NCBI RefSeq assembly: GCF_002940685.1
Contig: NZ_PNFP01000022.1
Coordinates: 34,594-98,593, forward strand
Source: Ensifer adhaerens
Lineage (GTDB): Bacteria > Pseudomonadota > Alphaproteobacteria > Rhizobiales > Rhizobiaceae
Reading direction: 5' to 3'
DNA: 64,000 bases
The notes below the pieces were generated by a model. It had not been told where the DNA came from. It saw nothing but the letters and a program-made list of their open reading frames with translations, and ran no database searches. Positions 42,733-52,215 of this stretch are shown here, in pieces. The position numbers and the translations under genes are program-made. Positions within the stretch are counted from its first letter, which is position 1. The number at the start of each line of letters is the position of its first letter.

Positions 42733-44460
42733 CTATTTGGTCAAAGTACCAAAGACCGGGTCCACGTGATGCCTCGATCCTGGCATCAACGCCATTTTGG
42801 TTCGATTGCGGCCCGAAAGCTTGGCATCGTAAAGTAGCTTGTCGGCCTGTTCGTAGAGTTCTGCGAAATCAACATCAGTCTTTGGAGACGCACGCACCAC
42901 TCCCATGCTGGCGGTCACGGGTCGCCCAAGGCGTGGAACCGAATTGGCGACGACGAGGGGAATTGCCTGGCGGCGGCGCTCCGCCCGAGCCTGGGCATCT
43001 TCGCCGCGCGCAAGAAGCACGAACTCCTCGCCGCCGAGGCGGAACGCGTGAACCTGCGGGTCCGCCTGTAGCGCTTCGGCCACGGCTTTCAGCACGGCGT
43101 CGCCGACCACGTGGCCGTGAACATCATTGATTGCCTTGAAGTGGTCCAGGTCGAGCACCGCAAGTGTGCCGAAGCCCTCGCCGCGAAACGTCTCGAAATT
43201 CTGCTCGATTGCGCGCCGGTTGAGCAATCCGGTCAATGCGTCGCGTTCGGACAGACGCTCAAGCACGTCTGCCTCGAAGCGGGCGCTGTCTCGCTGGCGC
43301 TTGATCGTCATGAAACGGTCCGCCACACCGAGGGCGGTGAACAAGACTTCGCATGCGCACCCCGCGTAGAAGAGGAGCATAGCGTCGTTGCTCTCCAACC
43401 AGGGAAGCACGCCCGTTGCCAAGCGTACCAACCCGGCCATGATGACAGGGGTATAGCCGATCGCCTGGAACTTGGCGGCTCGACTTCCGCGCCGCAGTGC
43501 GTCGGCAACTGACAGCATGAAGATGATGACCACCGGAGCAAAAGCCGCCGTGTAGATGGACGATTGAACAGCGCGTCCTACGAACGGAAATGCGGCGTGA
43601 GACAAGCTCAGAAACATCGCCCAGGCGGCGCAATATAGCAGCGAACGCCGCAGGAGCGGATGCATGCGGCCGGGTTCGATGAAGCTGTGGGTAAACATCG
43701 CACCTGAAGCGACCGTAACGCCGAAGATCACCGTCGTCATCCAGCTCAACGTCATTGCCGGCGGGTCGAAGAGGACGACGGCAAGTCCCGAAGAGACCAG
43801 GATGGTCAGCAGCAAGGAGATCGTGAGCATGGAATGCCAGAGAAGGAATGGCTCGCGCAGGATCCGGTAGAAGGCCGCGTTGAAAATGACCGGCATGGAC
43901 AGCATCCCGGCAAGGGTAGCCAGGAGAAGCAAGGACTTCAGGAACTCCCGGCCCAAAACAAGGTCAGACGGTGACAGATAGGCTCTCTCCAGCGTCATCC
44001 GGTGGCTCGGCAAATCGAACGCGACGACGACCTCTCGCGTATCATCGGTTACGTCGGGCAGAGCTGCCTTGAAATACCCGCCAGACAGCGCGCTCTTGAG
44101 TTCACCGGCCGGCACAGACGTCTGGCGTATCGCACCGTCTCGATCGATCGCCAGCAGATGCACAGCGACGAGTGCACTTCGCCTTGAAAACAGATATCGG
44201 GGAAGGACTTCGTTCGGACCAATCTCAAAACGCAGCAGCGTCCGCTCGCCTTCAAGCGAATACATCCGATCTCCGCACGTCCAGCGCCCGGGTGTGTTGA
44301 CGACCGTCACCAAGTCGTCCGACAAACTGCTGGACGTCCAACAAGAGCTCCGAACGTCCGTCGTTTCGGCCGCGCCGAGTGATGCGGTGGCCATAGCTGC
44401 AAGCATCACGAAGCTCAGCAATGTCGTCGCGAGCGCTTTTCTCAGGTCATTCCAGGACAT
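42733..44460 (-). CDS. 7TM sensor diguanylate cyclase (GGDEF)
   Basis: 575 residues. A signal sequence (about 1-30), a periplasmic domain of the 7TMR-DISM type (about 31-165) and seven predicted helices (about 175-390) lead by a short coiled linker (RQRDSARFEADVLERLSERD) into a GGDEF domain with the active-site variant LGGEEF (475-480) and DALTGLLNRRA at its start. It should make cyclic di-GMP in response to an outside signal. The RxxD inhibitory site normally placed five residues before GGEEF is absent, so product inhibition may be lost. Stands alone; no neighbour suggests the signal. Confidence 0.88.
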   Translation of the reverse strand: MSWNDLRKALATTLLSFVMLAAMATASLGAAETTDVRSSCWTSSSLSDDLVTVVNTPGRWTCGDRMYSLEGERTLLRFEIGPNEVLPRYLFSRRSALVAVHLLAIDRDGAIRQTSVPAGELKSALSGGYFKAALPDVTDDTREVVVAFDLPSHRMTLERAYLSPSDLVLGREFLKSLLLLATLAGMLSMPVIFNAAFYRILREPFLLWHSMLTISLLLTILVSSGLAVVLFDPPAMTLSWMTTVIFGVTVASGAMFTHSFIEPGRMHPLLRRSLLYCAAWAMFLSLSHAAFPFVGRAVQSSIYTAAFAPVVIIFMLSVADALRRGSRAAKFQAIGYTPVIMAGLVRLATGVLPWLESNDAMLLFYAGCACEVLFTALGVADRFMTIKRQRDSARFEADVLERLSERDALTGLLNRRAIEQNFETFRGEGFGTLAVLDLDHFKAINDVHGHVVGDAVLKAVAEALQADPQVHAFRLGGEEFVLLARGEDAQARAERRRQAIPLVVANSVPRLGRPVTASMGVVRASPKTDVDFAELYEQADKLLYDAKLSGRNRTKMALMPGSRHHVDPVFGTLTK

Positions 44461-45117
44461 CGCTCGACGCTACAAGGTCAAACGTTGAGATGCGGTTACC
44501 GACCCCCGAATCAGCCGGTTCGGATGAAATCCAAAGGCAAGGCCAAGATCGACTGGCCGGTCCATAGAACGCGAACCTCTCGTGGGTACTCGTTGCGCGC
44601 TCCGAAAGGCGCATGCCTTTTGCATTGATCCTCCTGCGTGATCTTTTTCGAGGTCCGAATTCGCCGGAGATTCCAGGCTATGCGCGCGGGTGTCGATCAG
44701 GCATCGCCACCACCTTGCGTAGCGCAAATGGTCTGGCTGACTGTCCGGAAGTGGAGGGGAGCAGCATCCTATCCCTATGATAGGTGTCGACGAACAACGC
44801 TGCGCGAACAGGACCAAGAGCAATTGTCAGCGATTTCAAGGAGACCAACAATGAGCGTGTCGGTTGCGCCGCACGCAGTCCAGAGTATCGAAACGTAGGC
44901 GTAGGCGCTGCGGGTCTATTCGTCACCGACAACAAGTTTGCCGTCGCGAAACACGCCTCCGCACCGAGATGGGCGTCGAGTTCGACCGCCCCAAGATCAG
45001 TCGCCCGCAATAATCGCTGTGGTTGATGCCCTCCGCCTCTTCACCCACCCCTTGTCAATCAAACCTGTCCGAGAGAAACGTCTTTATCCTCGCAGGCTGC
45101 TTATCAAACGGAGTGTC
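44461..45117. other. Intergenic 657 bp, no gene recognised
   Basis: Several open frames of 80-117 codons cross this stretch on both strands, but none shows a family pattern, signal peptide or ribosome-binding site. It would hold the promoters of the GGDEF gene (minus) and the exported protein gene (plus). I see no repeat or mobile-element remnant. Confidence 0.45.
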
Positions 45118-45924
45118 ATGTCTTTTGTCTTTCGTACCGCACTGTTGGCCTTCGTTCTCGCCACGCCCACGGGGGGCTTCGCGCAGGACACCCAGACCTT
45201 TGTGCCCGCCGATGGGGCGTACAGTTTCCAGTATCCGCATGACTTCACGTTGAGCCATATGTTTGCCGATGGGACCGGCGATGTGACGGGCGTTACAGCT
45301 TCGACCATGAACAACGGCGATGTGCTCATCACCTTCCTTGGGCCGCGCGATCCTGGCGACATTGCGGTCGTAAGCGAGCAGAGTCGCCAGACCATCGTCG
45401 ATGAGTTCACGAAGGCCATAGCCGTCCTGCCTTCGATCAAGTTCAGATCATCGGCGCTGACGACCATGCTTGGCCAGCCGGCCGTCGATATGGTGTTCAC
45501 CAACAAAAGGTTCAAAACCGTCTCGATCAATCGCTACGTCTTCACCGTGCGCGACGGCAAAGCCTACAATTTCGAGTGCGTCTATCGTGAAGACAAGGCG
45601 GAGCAATTCGCCCCCGCTTGCGATCTTGCCGTCTCGACCGTGAGCCTGCTTGCCGCCGGTGCAAGTTCAGCCGGTGGCACCGAAGGGCACGAGGCCGGCG
45701 ACGCTTCGGCAGCCGGAGCTTGCACCGAGCTCGAGCTCAACCGACGTACTGGTGAGGTTGCGGAACTGACCTCCGCCATGCTCATGAAGGACCAGTCTCC
45801 GGCGACGATTGCTCGGGTCAAGACGGCGCACGACGCGGCAATGGCTATCGACGCGCGGGCGGGATCGGAGCCGTCAGAAGAGGATTGCACGGCGGTCGAC
45901 GCTATCATCGCGGCACTGAAGTAG
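45118..45924 (+). CDS. Exported protein of unknown function (268 aa)
   Basis: Start at the ATG 5 bases after ACGGAG. A signal peptide (MSFVFRTALLAFVLATPTGGFAQ) precedes a domain of about 175 residues (SFQYPHDFTLSHMFADGTGDVTGVTAS..VFTVRDGKAYNFECVY), the pattern of small periplasmic proteins of the PsbP-like alpha-beta sandwich type; a second, mostly helical segment (about 205-268) holds two Cys. No named family can be given. It lies 114 bp before the DUF3829 gene and may be co-transcribed with it. Confidence 0.75.
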   Translation: MSFVFRTALLAFVLATPTGGFAQDTQTFVPADGAYSFQYPHDFTLSHMFADGTGDVTGVTASTMNNGDVLITFLGPRDPGDIAVVSEQSRQTIVDEFTKAIAVLPSIKFRSSALTTMLGQPAVDMVFTNKRFKTVSINRYVFTVRDGKAYNFECVYREDKAEQFAPACDLAVSTVSLLAAGASSAGGTEGHEAGDASAAGACTELELNRRTGEVAELTSAMLMKDQSPATIARVKTAHDAAMAIDARAGSEPSEEDCTAVDAIIAALK

Positions 45925-46038
45925 GGATAGCACCTGTTCTCGCCACAATCGCCACGGGGGCCGTCGCTCTACTGCCCGTGTGGCAGCCGCGAGGCATAAT
46001 ATCTGACTATTCGATCCCAGTTTTCTCACGGAGTTTAA

Positions 46039-47064
46039 ATGAAAAACGTGGCACGTATCGCTATCTTGGGCGGTGTCATCGCTCTCGGCGGAGCCTATGC
46101 ATCAGGAAAACTCAACGACTGGCTGCCGCAGGAAATGAAGGTTGGTGCATCGGGTGCCTCGGTCCTCGGGGATGGCGAAGCCGCACTCCAGTCACAGGAT
46201 GCGCAACTGGAAGACAAGCTCCAACCCGTCATCGGTTGCCTCAACGACGTGGCCGGTCCGCTGCGCAGCCATGCTGCGGCATATGTCAACGAATACCCAC
46301 AAATGCTGCAGACGCCCGGCACGACCAGGATCGCGGCCAGCTTCAAGTTGCAGGTGTTCGAGCAGAACAATTCGATCTCGCGCGATTGCATCAAAGGTCT
46401 CAGGGGAGCGATTGCCATGGCGCCGGCGGATGCAGGTCTGGACGATCCAGGCAAGGTTTTCGCCGACACGCTGGAGAATCTGATCCCCGTGATGAACGAG
46501 GCGGATACCTATTACAGCCGCAAGGACAACGTCGATGATGGCATGGAGAAGGGCAAGGCGCTCGATGGGCAGTTGATGCCGCTCTTCAATACGCTCTTCG
46601 AGGCCGAGGACAAGCTAAGGCAGGTCGTGTCGGATCGGAACAACATGCTGCGCGAGAAGCGGCTGGTTGCGATCGAGCACGCATACGGGACGGAGAATTT
46701 CGGCTGGCAGACGCTCAATGTCTCGATCTCGGCGCGCCGCGCCATCGATGGCGTCAGCAACCTGGTCGATGCTGGAAAACTGGACCCGCAGTCTGTGGAG
46801 ACGATCGAGCGCGACTATCAGGCGGCCTTCGACAAGGCTGATGCTTTTGCCAAGGCGCACCCCGAAGTCAAAACCAAGCTGGGCAACAGCCCGAAATGGT
46901 TTTCGCTATCCAGCGACTTTAATAGCTTCCTGGCGGATCTGAAGGAATTCCGACGGCTGCTTGCGAACAAGCCGGATCAGCAATCTGTTCAGGCGCAGCT
47001 TTCGAAACTGCAAGAGCGCTACAACAGCCTGGTCAGAAGCTACAACATGATCCCCGATGCCTAG
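46039..47064 (+). CDS. DUF3829 (YiiG-like) exported helical protein
   Basis: 341 residues. The N-terminus MKNVARIAILGGVIALGGAYASG is a signal or membrane anchor; no lipobox Cys is present. The rest is helical with the DUF3829 pattern: LEDKLQPVIGCLNDVAGPL near the start, ADTYYSRKDNVDDGMEKGK in the middle, and SSDFNSFLADLKEFRRLL with a C-terminal YNSLVRSYNM. The function of the family is unknown. Convergent with the desaturase gene across a strong hairpin. Confidence 0.82.
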   Translation: MKNVARIAILGGVIALGGAYASGKLNDWLPQEMKVGASGASVLGDGEAALQSQDAQLEDKLQPVIGCLNDVAGPLRSHAAAYVNEYPQMLQTPGTTRIAASFKLQVFEQNNSISRDCIKGLRGAIAMAPADAGLDDPGKVFADTLENLIPVMNEADTYYSRKDNVDDGMEKGKALDGQLMPLFNTLFEAEDKLRQVVSDRNNMLREKRLVAIEHAYGTENFGWQTLNVSISARRAIDGVSNLVDAGKLDPQSVETIERDYQAAFDKADAFAKAHPEVKTKLGNSPKWFSLSSDFNSFLADLKEFRRLLANKPDQQSVQAQLSKLQERYNSLVRSYNMIPDA

Positions 47065-47086
47065 CCGCGCAAATTGGGCCGATCAG

Positions 47087-47106
47087 CGCCGATCCTGGGA
47101 TCGGCG
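47087..47106. terminator. Hairpin between convergent genes
   Basis: CGCCGATC, loop CTGG and GATCGGCG form a perfect 8-bp stem 22 bp after the DUF3829 gene and 30 bp after the end of the convergent desaturase gene. There is no strong T tract on either side, so it may serve both genes weakly. Confidence 0.5.
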
Positions 47107-47135
47107 TGTGAGCAACAATGAGGCGTGGGTGCCCG

Positions 47136-48173
47136 TTAAACGGCCCCGCTGGCGGCATCGCGGAACGAAACGAGCCTCTGACGTTTGTCATCCCAAAGGA
47201 CGAGCTTGACGCAACGCAAGCTTTCCCAAAGCGTGATGCGTCCGATATCCGCAAGTTGGGGATGGTCGCGCAGCACTTCCGGCAATCTGTAATACGGGAT
47301 TCTGCTCGACAGGTGATGCACGTGGTGAATACCGATATTACCGGTCAGCCATCGAAGCACCAGCGGCAGGTCATAGTGCGATGCGCCGTGTAGGGCTGCC
47401 CGCGGAAACTGCCAATCGTCTCCCGCCGACCAGTGCGTCTCTTCGAACTGGTGCTGCACGTAGAAGAGCCAGATGCCGGCGGCGCCCGCCAAGAGCACGA
47501 TCGGCAGGTGGATCAAGAGGAAAGGTCCGAGCCCAATCGCCCAAGCCGCCAAGGCGGAGCACATCAGGATAGCAGCGTTCGTCATCATGGTGGAAACCCA
47601 GGGCAGAGCACCGTCGTTCATCATCCCGAAAGGCACACGCTGCTTGAGCAGAAAGAGCCAGGCGGGACCGATGCCGAACATCACAAGCGGGTGCCGATAC
47701 AGGCGGTAGCGCAGCCGTTTCATGCGTGAAAGCGCTCGGTATTCCGAAATCGTGAGCGTAGTGATGTCGCCGGTTCCCCGCTCGTCCAGATTACCGGCCG
47801 AGGCGTGGTGAGCGGCGTGCGACCTGCGCCAGTAGTCGTAAGGCGTCAATGTAAGCACGCCGATAACACGACCTGACCAATCATCGAGGCTGCGACGGGC
47901 GAAGAACGAGCCGTGACCGCAATCATGCTGGATCATGAAAAGGCGCAGGAGGAATGCTGCGGCCGGAACGATTGCGATCAGCCCGTACCAAACGCCATGG
48001 GCGAGCGAAAAGTAGGCGACGGCCCAGAAGCCGGCGAAGGGGACGGCCGTGACAAGAAGCTCAAAGGCACTGCGCCCTATGCGGGGCTGACGGTACTTCG
48101 CGAGGATCTTCAACCATGCTCGGGCATCATGTTCAACAGTCGAAGCCGGTGGGTAGACATGCGTGTTCATCAA
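47136..48173 (-). CDS. Membrane fatty acid desaturase
   Basis: 345 residues with four to six hydrophobic segments and the three His boxes of the di-iron desaturase family in order: HDCGHGSF, then RRSHAAHH, then GIHHVHH near the C-terminus. It introduces a double bond into membrane-bound acyl chains (or a carotenoid-type substrate) using O2 and electrons from ferredoxin or cytochrome b5; no partner is adjacent. The HDCGHGSF box and length resemble acyl-lipid delta-12/omega-3 type enzymes of bacteria. Likely tied to membrane fluidity. Confidence 0.88.
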   Translation of the reverse strand: MMNTHVYPPASTVEHDARAWLKILAKYRQPRIGRSAFELLVTAVPFAGFWAVAYFSLAHGVWYGLIAIVPAAAFLLRLFMIQHDCGHGSFFARRSLDDWSGRVIGVLTLTPYDYWRRSHAAHHASAGNLDERGTGDITTLTISEYRALSRMKRLRYRLYRHPLVMFGIGPAWLFLLKQRVPFGMMNDGALPWVSTMMTNAAILMCSALAAWAIGLGPFLLIHLPIVLLAGAAGIWLFYVQHQFEETHWSAGDDWQFPRAALHGASHYDLPLVLRWLTGNIGIHHVHHLSSRIPYYRLPEVLRDHPQLADIGRITLWESLRCVKLVLWDDKRQRLVSFRDAASGAV

Positions 48174-48617
48174 AAACTCATCCGTAATCCCTCGCCTCGC
48201 AAATCATCTGCCAGGCCAGTGCTTGCATCGGAGTGCAATGGTTCAAAGTGTCAGGCTTGGCAAGCCTTGGACGCCGCGTATAGGCAATCGGGCCGCCTCG
48301 TGCGTCGAAACGTCGTCACGGCTGCGCCTTGGCGGAAGAGAATTTCGCGGGACCGTGTCATGGCTTGACAGAATTTGAGTCCTCGGGCGCTGCACGGGGA
48401 TGCCCGATCCGCCGCCTCCGATGGGAATGGGGGCCACCCGCGCCTGCTTGCCTGCGACTTCACGGCCCAAAGCTTCGCGCTTTGAAAGACAGGACGGCGA
48501 GGCGTCGCACGACGCGCGGTCGAGTACTGTCGCTTGGGTGCAGCGCTTGCAGGTTTTCGAACATCGTCCGCCAGTGGCGGCGATTCCGGCGTTGCGGGCA
48601 GCACCCGGGCCTCCACA
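48174..48617. other. Intergenic, no gene recognised
   Basis: This is part of a 576-bp divergent gap between the desaturase and old-yellow-enzyme genes. The open frames here have no recognisable product. The desaturase promoter should lie in the first 150 bases; a TTGACA match occurs near 48366 on the plus strand. Confidence 0.4.
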
Positions 48618-48684
48618 TGAGAGGATGACTCTCGATATCGCTGAGTACCGCCGGCCAAGCCACGCCCTTAGATTTGCGTTCATT
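48618..48684 (+). promoter_or_regulatory. Conserved 67-bp promoter element, copy 1
   Basis: An inverted repeat GAGAG-N5-CTCTC (48619-48633) begins a block that ends with TTAGATTT and TCATT. The same block occurs at 60208-60274 with 53 of 67 bases identical and no gaps, also just before a plus-strand gene. Here it ends 65 bp before the old-yellow-enzyme start. TTAGAT may be the -10. Likely a shared activator or repressor site. Confidence 0.6.
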
Positions 48685-48749
48685 GGATCCTCCGCATGCC
48701 AGGGGGGCTCGCCATCCGACGCAAGGACTGAACGGACGTGGAGATTTAG

Positions 48750-49958
48750 ATGCAACGTGCACCCTTGTTTGAACCGTTCCAATTGCCCTGTGGGGTCACC
48801 CTAAGCAATCGGATTGCAAAATCGGCGATGTCCGACTCCTTGGGCGACGGAACGGGCCATCCGACAGCCCAACAGATCAGGCTCTATCAGCGCTGGGCGG
48901 CCGGTGGGTTGGCGTTGTCCATAATCGGCGAGGTGCAGCTCACGGCCGATTACGCCGAGAATCCAGGAAATCTGGTGCTCAATGAAGCCTCCGACCTTGA
49001 GCGGTTCCGTGAACTTGCCCGACATGGCGGTGAAAGCGGCACCAAGCTCTGGCTGCAACTCGGTCACGCCGGGGCCCTTGCCTACGCGCCGACCAGTCGC
49101 CCGAAAGGCCCGAGCGCCTTCAACCTGCCGGGGCTGTGTTGCGTGGAAATAACGCGAGACGAAATACGCCAATTGCCCGAGCAGTTTGCCCGTACAGCCC
49201 GGTTAGCGCAGCAGGCCGGTTTTGGCGGCGTGCAAATTCACGCAGCGCACGGATTCCTGCTTGGCCAGTTTCTATCGCCATTGTTCAACAAGCGGAGCGA
49301 CGAATACGGAGGGGCAATTGCCAATCGTATGCGACCGTTGCTGGAGGCTGTCGAGGCGACACGCGCTGCCGTCGGACCGCGTTTCCCGATCGCTGTGAAA
49401 CTCAATTCCTCAGACGAACTTGAGGGCGGATTCGACGAAGATGACGCGCTCAAGGTGATGGCGGCGCTCGATGGGTCTTCGATCGACCTGATCGACATCA
49501 GCGGCGGCACCTACTTCCCCGGAGCAAAGTCCGCCTCCGACAGAGCGGGACACGGACCCTACTTCCTCGAGTTTGCAAGGCGTGCCCGCGCCGTAACGAG
49601 CAAGCCCCTGATGCTGACCGGTGGTTTCAAAACGCGTGCGCAGGCCGAAGACGCCGTGGCGAGCGGTGCAGTCGATTTTGTCGGTCTTGCGCGTGCGCTC
49701 GTCCTGGAGCCTTCACTTCCCATCCTGTGGAAGGCGGATCGGAAACCCGAGCCGCTTTTTCCCAGATTCTCCGACGCCCCGGAGGGCGGGGTCACCGCGT
49801 GGTACACGATGCGGCTCGCCGAGATTGGCGCTGACAAGGAAACGCCGGATTTCGCCGAACTCGGACAGGCAATCCGCAACTACGAAGCCGGCAACAGATC
49901 TCGAACAGAGGTTTGGTTGCGTCACTTTTCCAACGAATCCGGGCAATCGAAAGAGTGA
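48750..49958 (+). CDS. NADH:flavin oxidoreductase, old yellow enzyme family
   Basis: 402 residues. The FMN TIM-barrel pattern is clear: PFQLPCGVTLSNRIAKSAMS at the start, the catalytic region VQIHAAHGFLLGQFLSPLFN with the following KRSDEYGG signature, and MLTGGFKTRAQAEDAV with FVGLARALV for the phosphate site. It lacks the Fe-S domain of 2,4-dienoyl-CoA reductases, so it is a single-domain enoate reductase-like enzyme that could reduce activated C=C bonds or nitro compounds. It is preceded by the conserved 67-bp element shared with the VOC gene. Confidence 0.9.
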   Translation: MQRAPLFEPFQLPCGVTLSNRIAKSAMSDSLGDGTGHPTAQQIRLYQRWAAGGLALSIIGEVQLTADYAENPGNLVLNEASDLERFRELARHGGESGTKLWLQLGHAGALAYAPTSRPKGPSAFNLPGLCCVEITRDEIRQLPEQFARTARLAQQAGFGGVQIHAAHGFLLGQFLSPLFNKRSDEYGGAIANRMRPLLEAVEATRAAVGPRFPIAVKLNSSDELEGGFDEDDALKVMAALDGSSIDLIDISGGTYFPGAKSASDRAGHGPYFLEFARRARAVTSKPLMLTGGFKTRAQAEDAVASGAVDFVGLARALVLEPSLPILWKADRKPEPLFPRFSDAPEGGVTAWYTMRLAEIGADKETPDFAELGQAIRNYEAGNRSRTEVWLRHFSNESGQSKE

Positions 49959-50016
49959 TCGGTGCCTCACGATCACGCGCTGCGACGAGCGCCAGGCGAT
50001 CGCTGACGCTGGCATT

Positions 50017-50976
50017 CTACGTTCCGAAGCTTCTTCGATATGCAGCGGGCGACGTGCCGAACCGGCGAGAAAAGGAACGCCGGAAGGCCACGTCGTCGTT
50101 GAAGCCAATGTCCGTGGCAATCTTCTTGAGGGGAATACTGGTGTCCTCAGCCAATCGCCGGCCGGCCTCGAGCCTCATGCTCTCGACGTAGTCGGCGGGT
50201 GTCATCCCGACCTCTTGCTTGAACTGCCTTGAGAAATTTCGCTCGCTCATTCCCACACGGTTCGCAACTGCGCCAACCGTCAGGTCGGCTGCAAGGTTGT
50301 CGGCGATGAAGTCCTGGGCCACGCGGATCGGTGTCTTTTGTGCAATCTGACCGGCAAGCAACGTACTGAACTGCGTCTGTCCGCCCGGCCGCTTGAGAAA
50401 GACGACCAACTCGCGGGCAACCTTGAGCGCGATCTCAAGGCCGAGATCCTCTTCCACGATGGCCAAGGCCAGATCGATCCCGGCCGTAACCCCGGCGGAG
50501 GTCCAGACGTTGCCGTCCTTCGTAAAGATGCGATTGGGTTCGAGCTTCACGTCAGGAAAGCGTTTCGCGAATTCGGCTGCCTGGGACCAGTGCGTCGTCG
50601 CCCTCTTGCCATCCAGCAGGCCTGCCGCGCCGAGCACGAAGGCCCCCGAGCAGACGGAGCCGAAGCGACCGGTGTGCTCGGTCATTCGTTTCACCCATAG
50701 CAACAAGGCCTCAGGGAGGGGGCGTTCCTGGATCAGCGGGTCGCCTGCCACAAGCAGCGTATCGAACGCACCCGGCTCGTCGTCAATAAGGTGATCGGGG
50801 ATGAGAGCCAGTCCGGATGACCCCTTCACGGGACTGCCAGAGGTGCTGACCACTTCCACCGAATAGTAGTCGCGCCCGCTTTGGCGGTTCGCCTCAGCAA
50901 AGACATCCGACGGCCCGACAACGTCGAGCAACTGCACGCCCTGCATCGCAACGATTGCAATCCTGTGCGTCGACAT
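50017..50976 (-). CDS. GlxA-like transcriptional regulator (DJ-1/PfpI domain + AraC HTH)
   Basis: 319 residues. N-terminal DJ-1/PfpI domain (about 5-190) with a Cys at the nucleophile elbow in GSVCSGAFVLGAAGLLDGKRATTHW, then an AraC/XylS double HTH (about 215-315: VGAVANRVGMSERNFSRQFKQEVGMTPADYVESMRLE). The start ATG shares one base with the stop of the SLAC1-type gene upstream (TGATG), so the two are co-translated. Relatives sense small metabolites. It may control the channel gene, itself, or the convergent old-yellow-enzyme gene. Confidence 0.9.
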   Translation of the reverse strand: MSTHRIAIVAMQGVQLLDVVGPSDVFAEANRQSGRDYYSVEVVSTSGSPVKGSSGLALIPDHLIDDEPGAFDTLLVAGDPLIQERPLPEALLLWVKRMTEHTGRFGSVCSGAFVLGAAGLLDGKRATTHWSQAAEFAKRFPDVKLEPNRIFTKDGNVWTSAGVTAGIDLALAIVEEDLGLEIALKVARELVVFLKRPGGQTQFSTLLAGQIAQKTPIRVAQDFIADNLAADLTVGAVANRVGMSERNFSRQFKQEVGMTPADYVESMRLEAGRRLAEDTSIPLKKIATDIGFNDDVAFRRSFSRRFGTSPAAYRRSFGT

Positions 50977-51971
50977 CACCGTACCTCGAAAAGTTTTCCG
51001 GTCAGAATGGCGCTGGCGGTGCGAATGAAAACGACGGCGATCGCGACGACGAGGAGAATGAACATGAAGCCCGCCAGTCCGATCAGCATATCGCTTTGCG
51101 CGGCCCGGGCGTAACGGAAAAAGGCGATCGAAAGGGCGGCAAGCGGGAAGCTGATTGCCCACCAGGCAATGCTGAAGGGAACATGCGTGCGGAAAACCAT
51201 CGGCGACAGGACAAGCGTCAGGAACAAAGCGAAATAGAACAGGACCGTAGCGAAGAGATCGACGGTGCCGGTAACGTTCGTGTAGGCGAGGAAGCCGACG
51301 GCGAACGGAGCGACCAGGACCATCAGGGAAGGACGGGCGAGCACCGGGACCGGGTCCTCGTGTCGCAGGCGCGAGAAGATAAGGGCAACGAAGACTGCAG
51401 CCATGACGCTGCCGATTGAGAAAGCCAGCATGTTGACTTCGTGTGCCCAGGAAAACGGCATAGCGTATCCAGTGACTGCGATGTCCAGGGTGGCGACGCC
51501 CGGAATGAGCAGCGGCGGCAGGGTCGTTTCGCGAGATTGCTGCCGACCGATGAAGGCTCTGGTGACGAGATAGGCCAAGGCAAAGGTCAAGGCCGAGGCG
51601 GCGATCCACACCGTTTGCGAGACGATCGCATCATAGCGGCCTAGGAAGACCGATTGCAGAAGCAGACCGATGGCAACCGTGGCGAAGAAGTTGCTTTGGA
51701 CCGGATGAGCGAATTCGGCTGCGACGGCGGAAGGGTGGCGAGCCCATTTGATCGCATAGGCGCCAGCAAGGCCCAGGAATATGAAAGTGCCGGACCAGCC
51801 GATGTATTCGCCCGGCAGCGCCGGCAGTCCGATCGTCTTTGTGGCCTCGCGCCAGGCCAGGCTCAAACCGGTGATGCCCATTACCGATCCGAACAGATTG
51901 ATGGGCAATTGGGCGATCGAGCGACGGGTCAGCGGCGAACTGCGGGAGATGTCGAGTGACTGAATCGTCAT
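50976..51971 (-). CDS. SLAC1/TehA-type anion channel family protein
   Basis: 331 residues with about ten hydrophobic helices, typical of the tellurite-resistance/dicarboxylate transporter (TDT) family that includes TehA and the plant SLAC1 channel. The first helix region LPINLFGSVMGITGLSLAWR is the family's signature start. Roles in the family are anion efflux or export of organic acids, sulfite or tellurite. The coupled GlxA-like regulator suggests a ligand-induced efflux unit. ATG preceded by AGGAGGA. Confidence 0.85.
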   Translation of the reverse strand: MTIQSLDISRSSPLTRRSIAQLPINLFGSVMGITGLSLAWREATKTIGLPALPGEYIGWSGTFIFLGLAGAYAIKWARHPSAVAAEFAHPVQSNFFATVAIGLLLQSVFLGRYDAIVSQTVWIAASALTFALAYLVTRAFIGRQQSRETTLPPLLIPGVATLDIAVTGYAMPFSWAHEVNMLAFSIGSVMAAVFVALIFSRLRHEDPVPVLARPSLMVLVAPFAVGFLAYTNVTGTVDLFATVLFYFALFLTLVLSPMVFRTHVPFSIAWWAISFPLAALSIAFFRYARAAQSDMLIGLAGFMFILLVVAIAVVFIRTASAILTGKLFEVR

Positions 51972-52215
51972 GAGTTCCTCCTGTCCAAAAGAATACTGAC
52001 GGGATTAGAACACGTGATGGTTCTGGCTTAAATAGAACTGATGGGATGATTTCGGACGGATCGCGGATGATCTCAGCCAGTGCTACCGCCCTCAAACCGG
52101 CTGCGGGAGACGTCGCCTTGCGGGAATTCGAACGGGAGTGAGAACGCTGCGCTGAGCGATGCTGACGACCGGGCGACTGCAGGCGCGCCAATATCGCGCG
52201 CCTGCAGTGCGCGGG

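Noticed and set aside
48243..48782. 179-codon minus-strand ORF in the gap before the old-yellow-enzyme gene
   Set aside because: It crosses the conserved promoter element and the start of the old-yellow-enzyme gene, and its Pro/Arg/Ser-rich product matches nothing.
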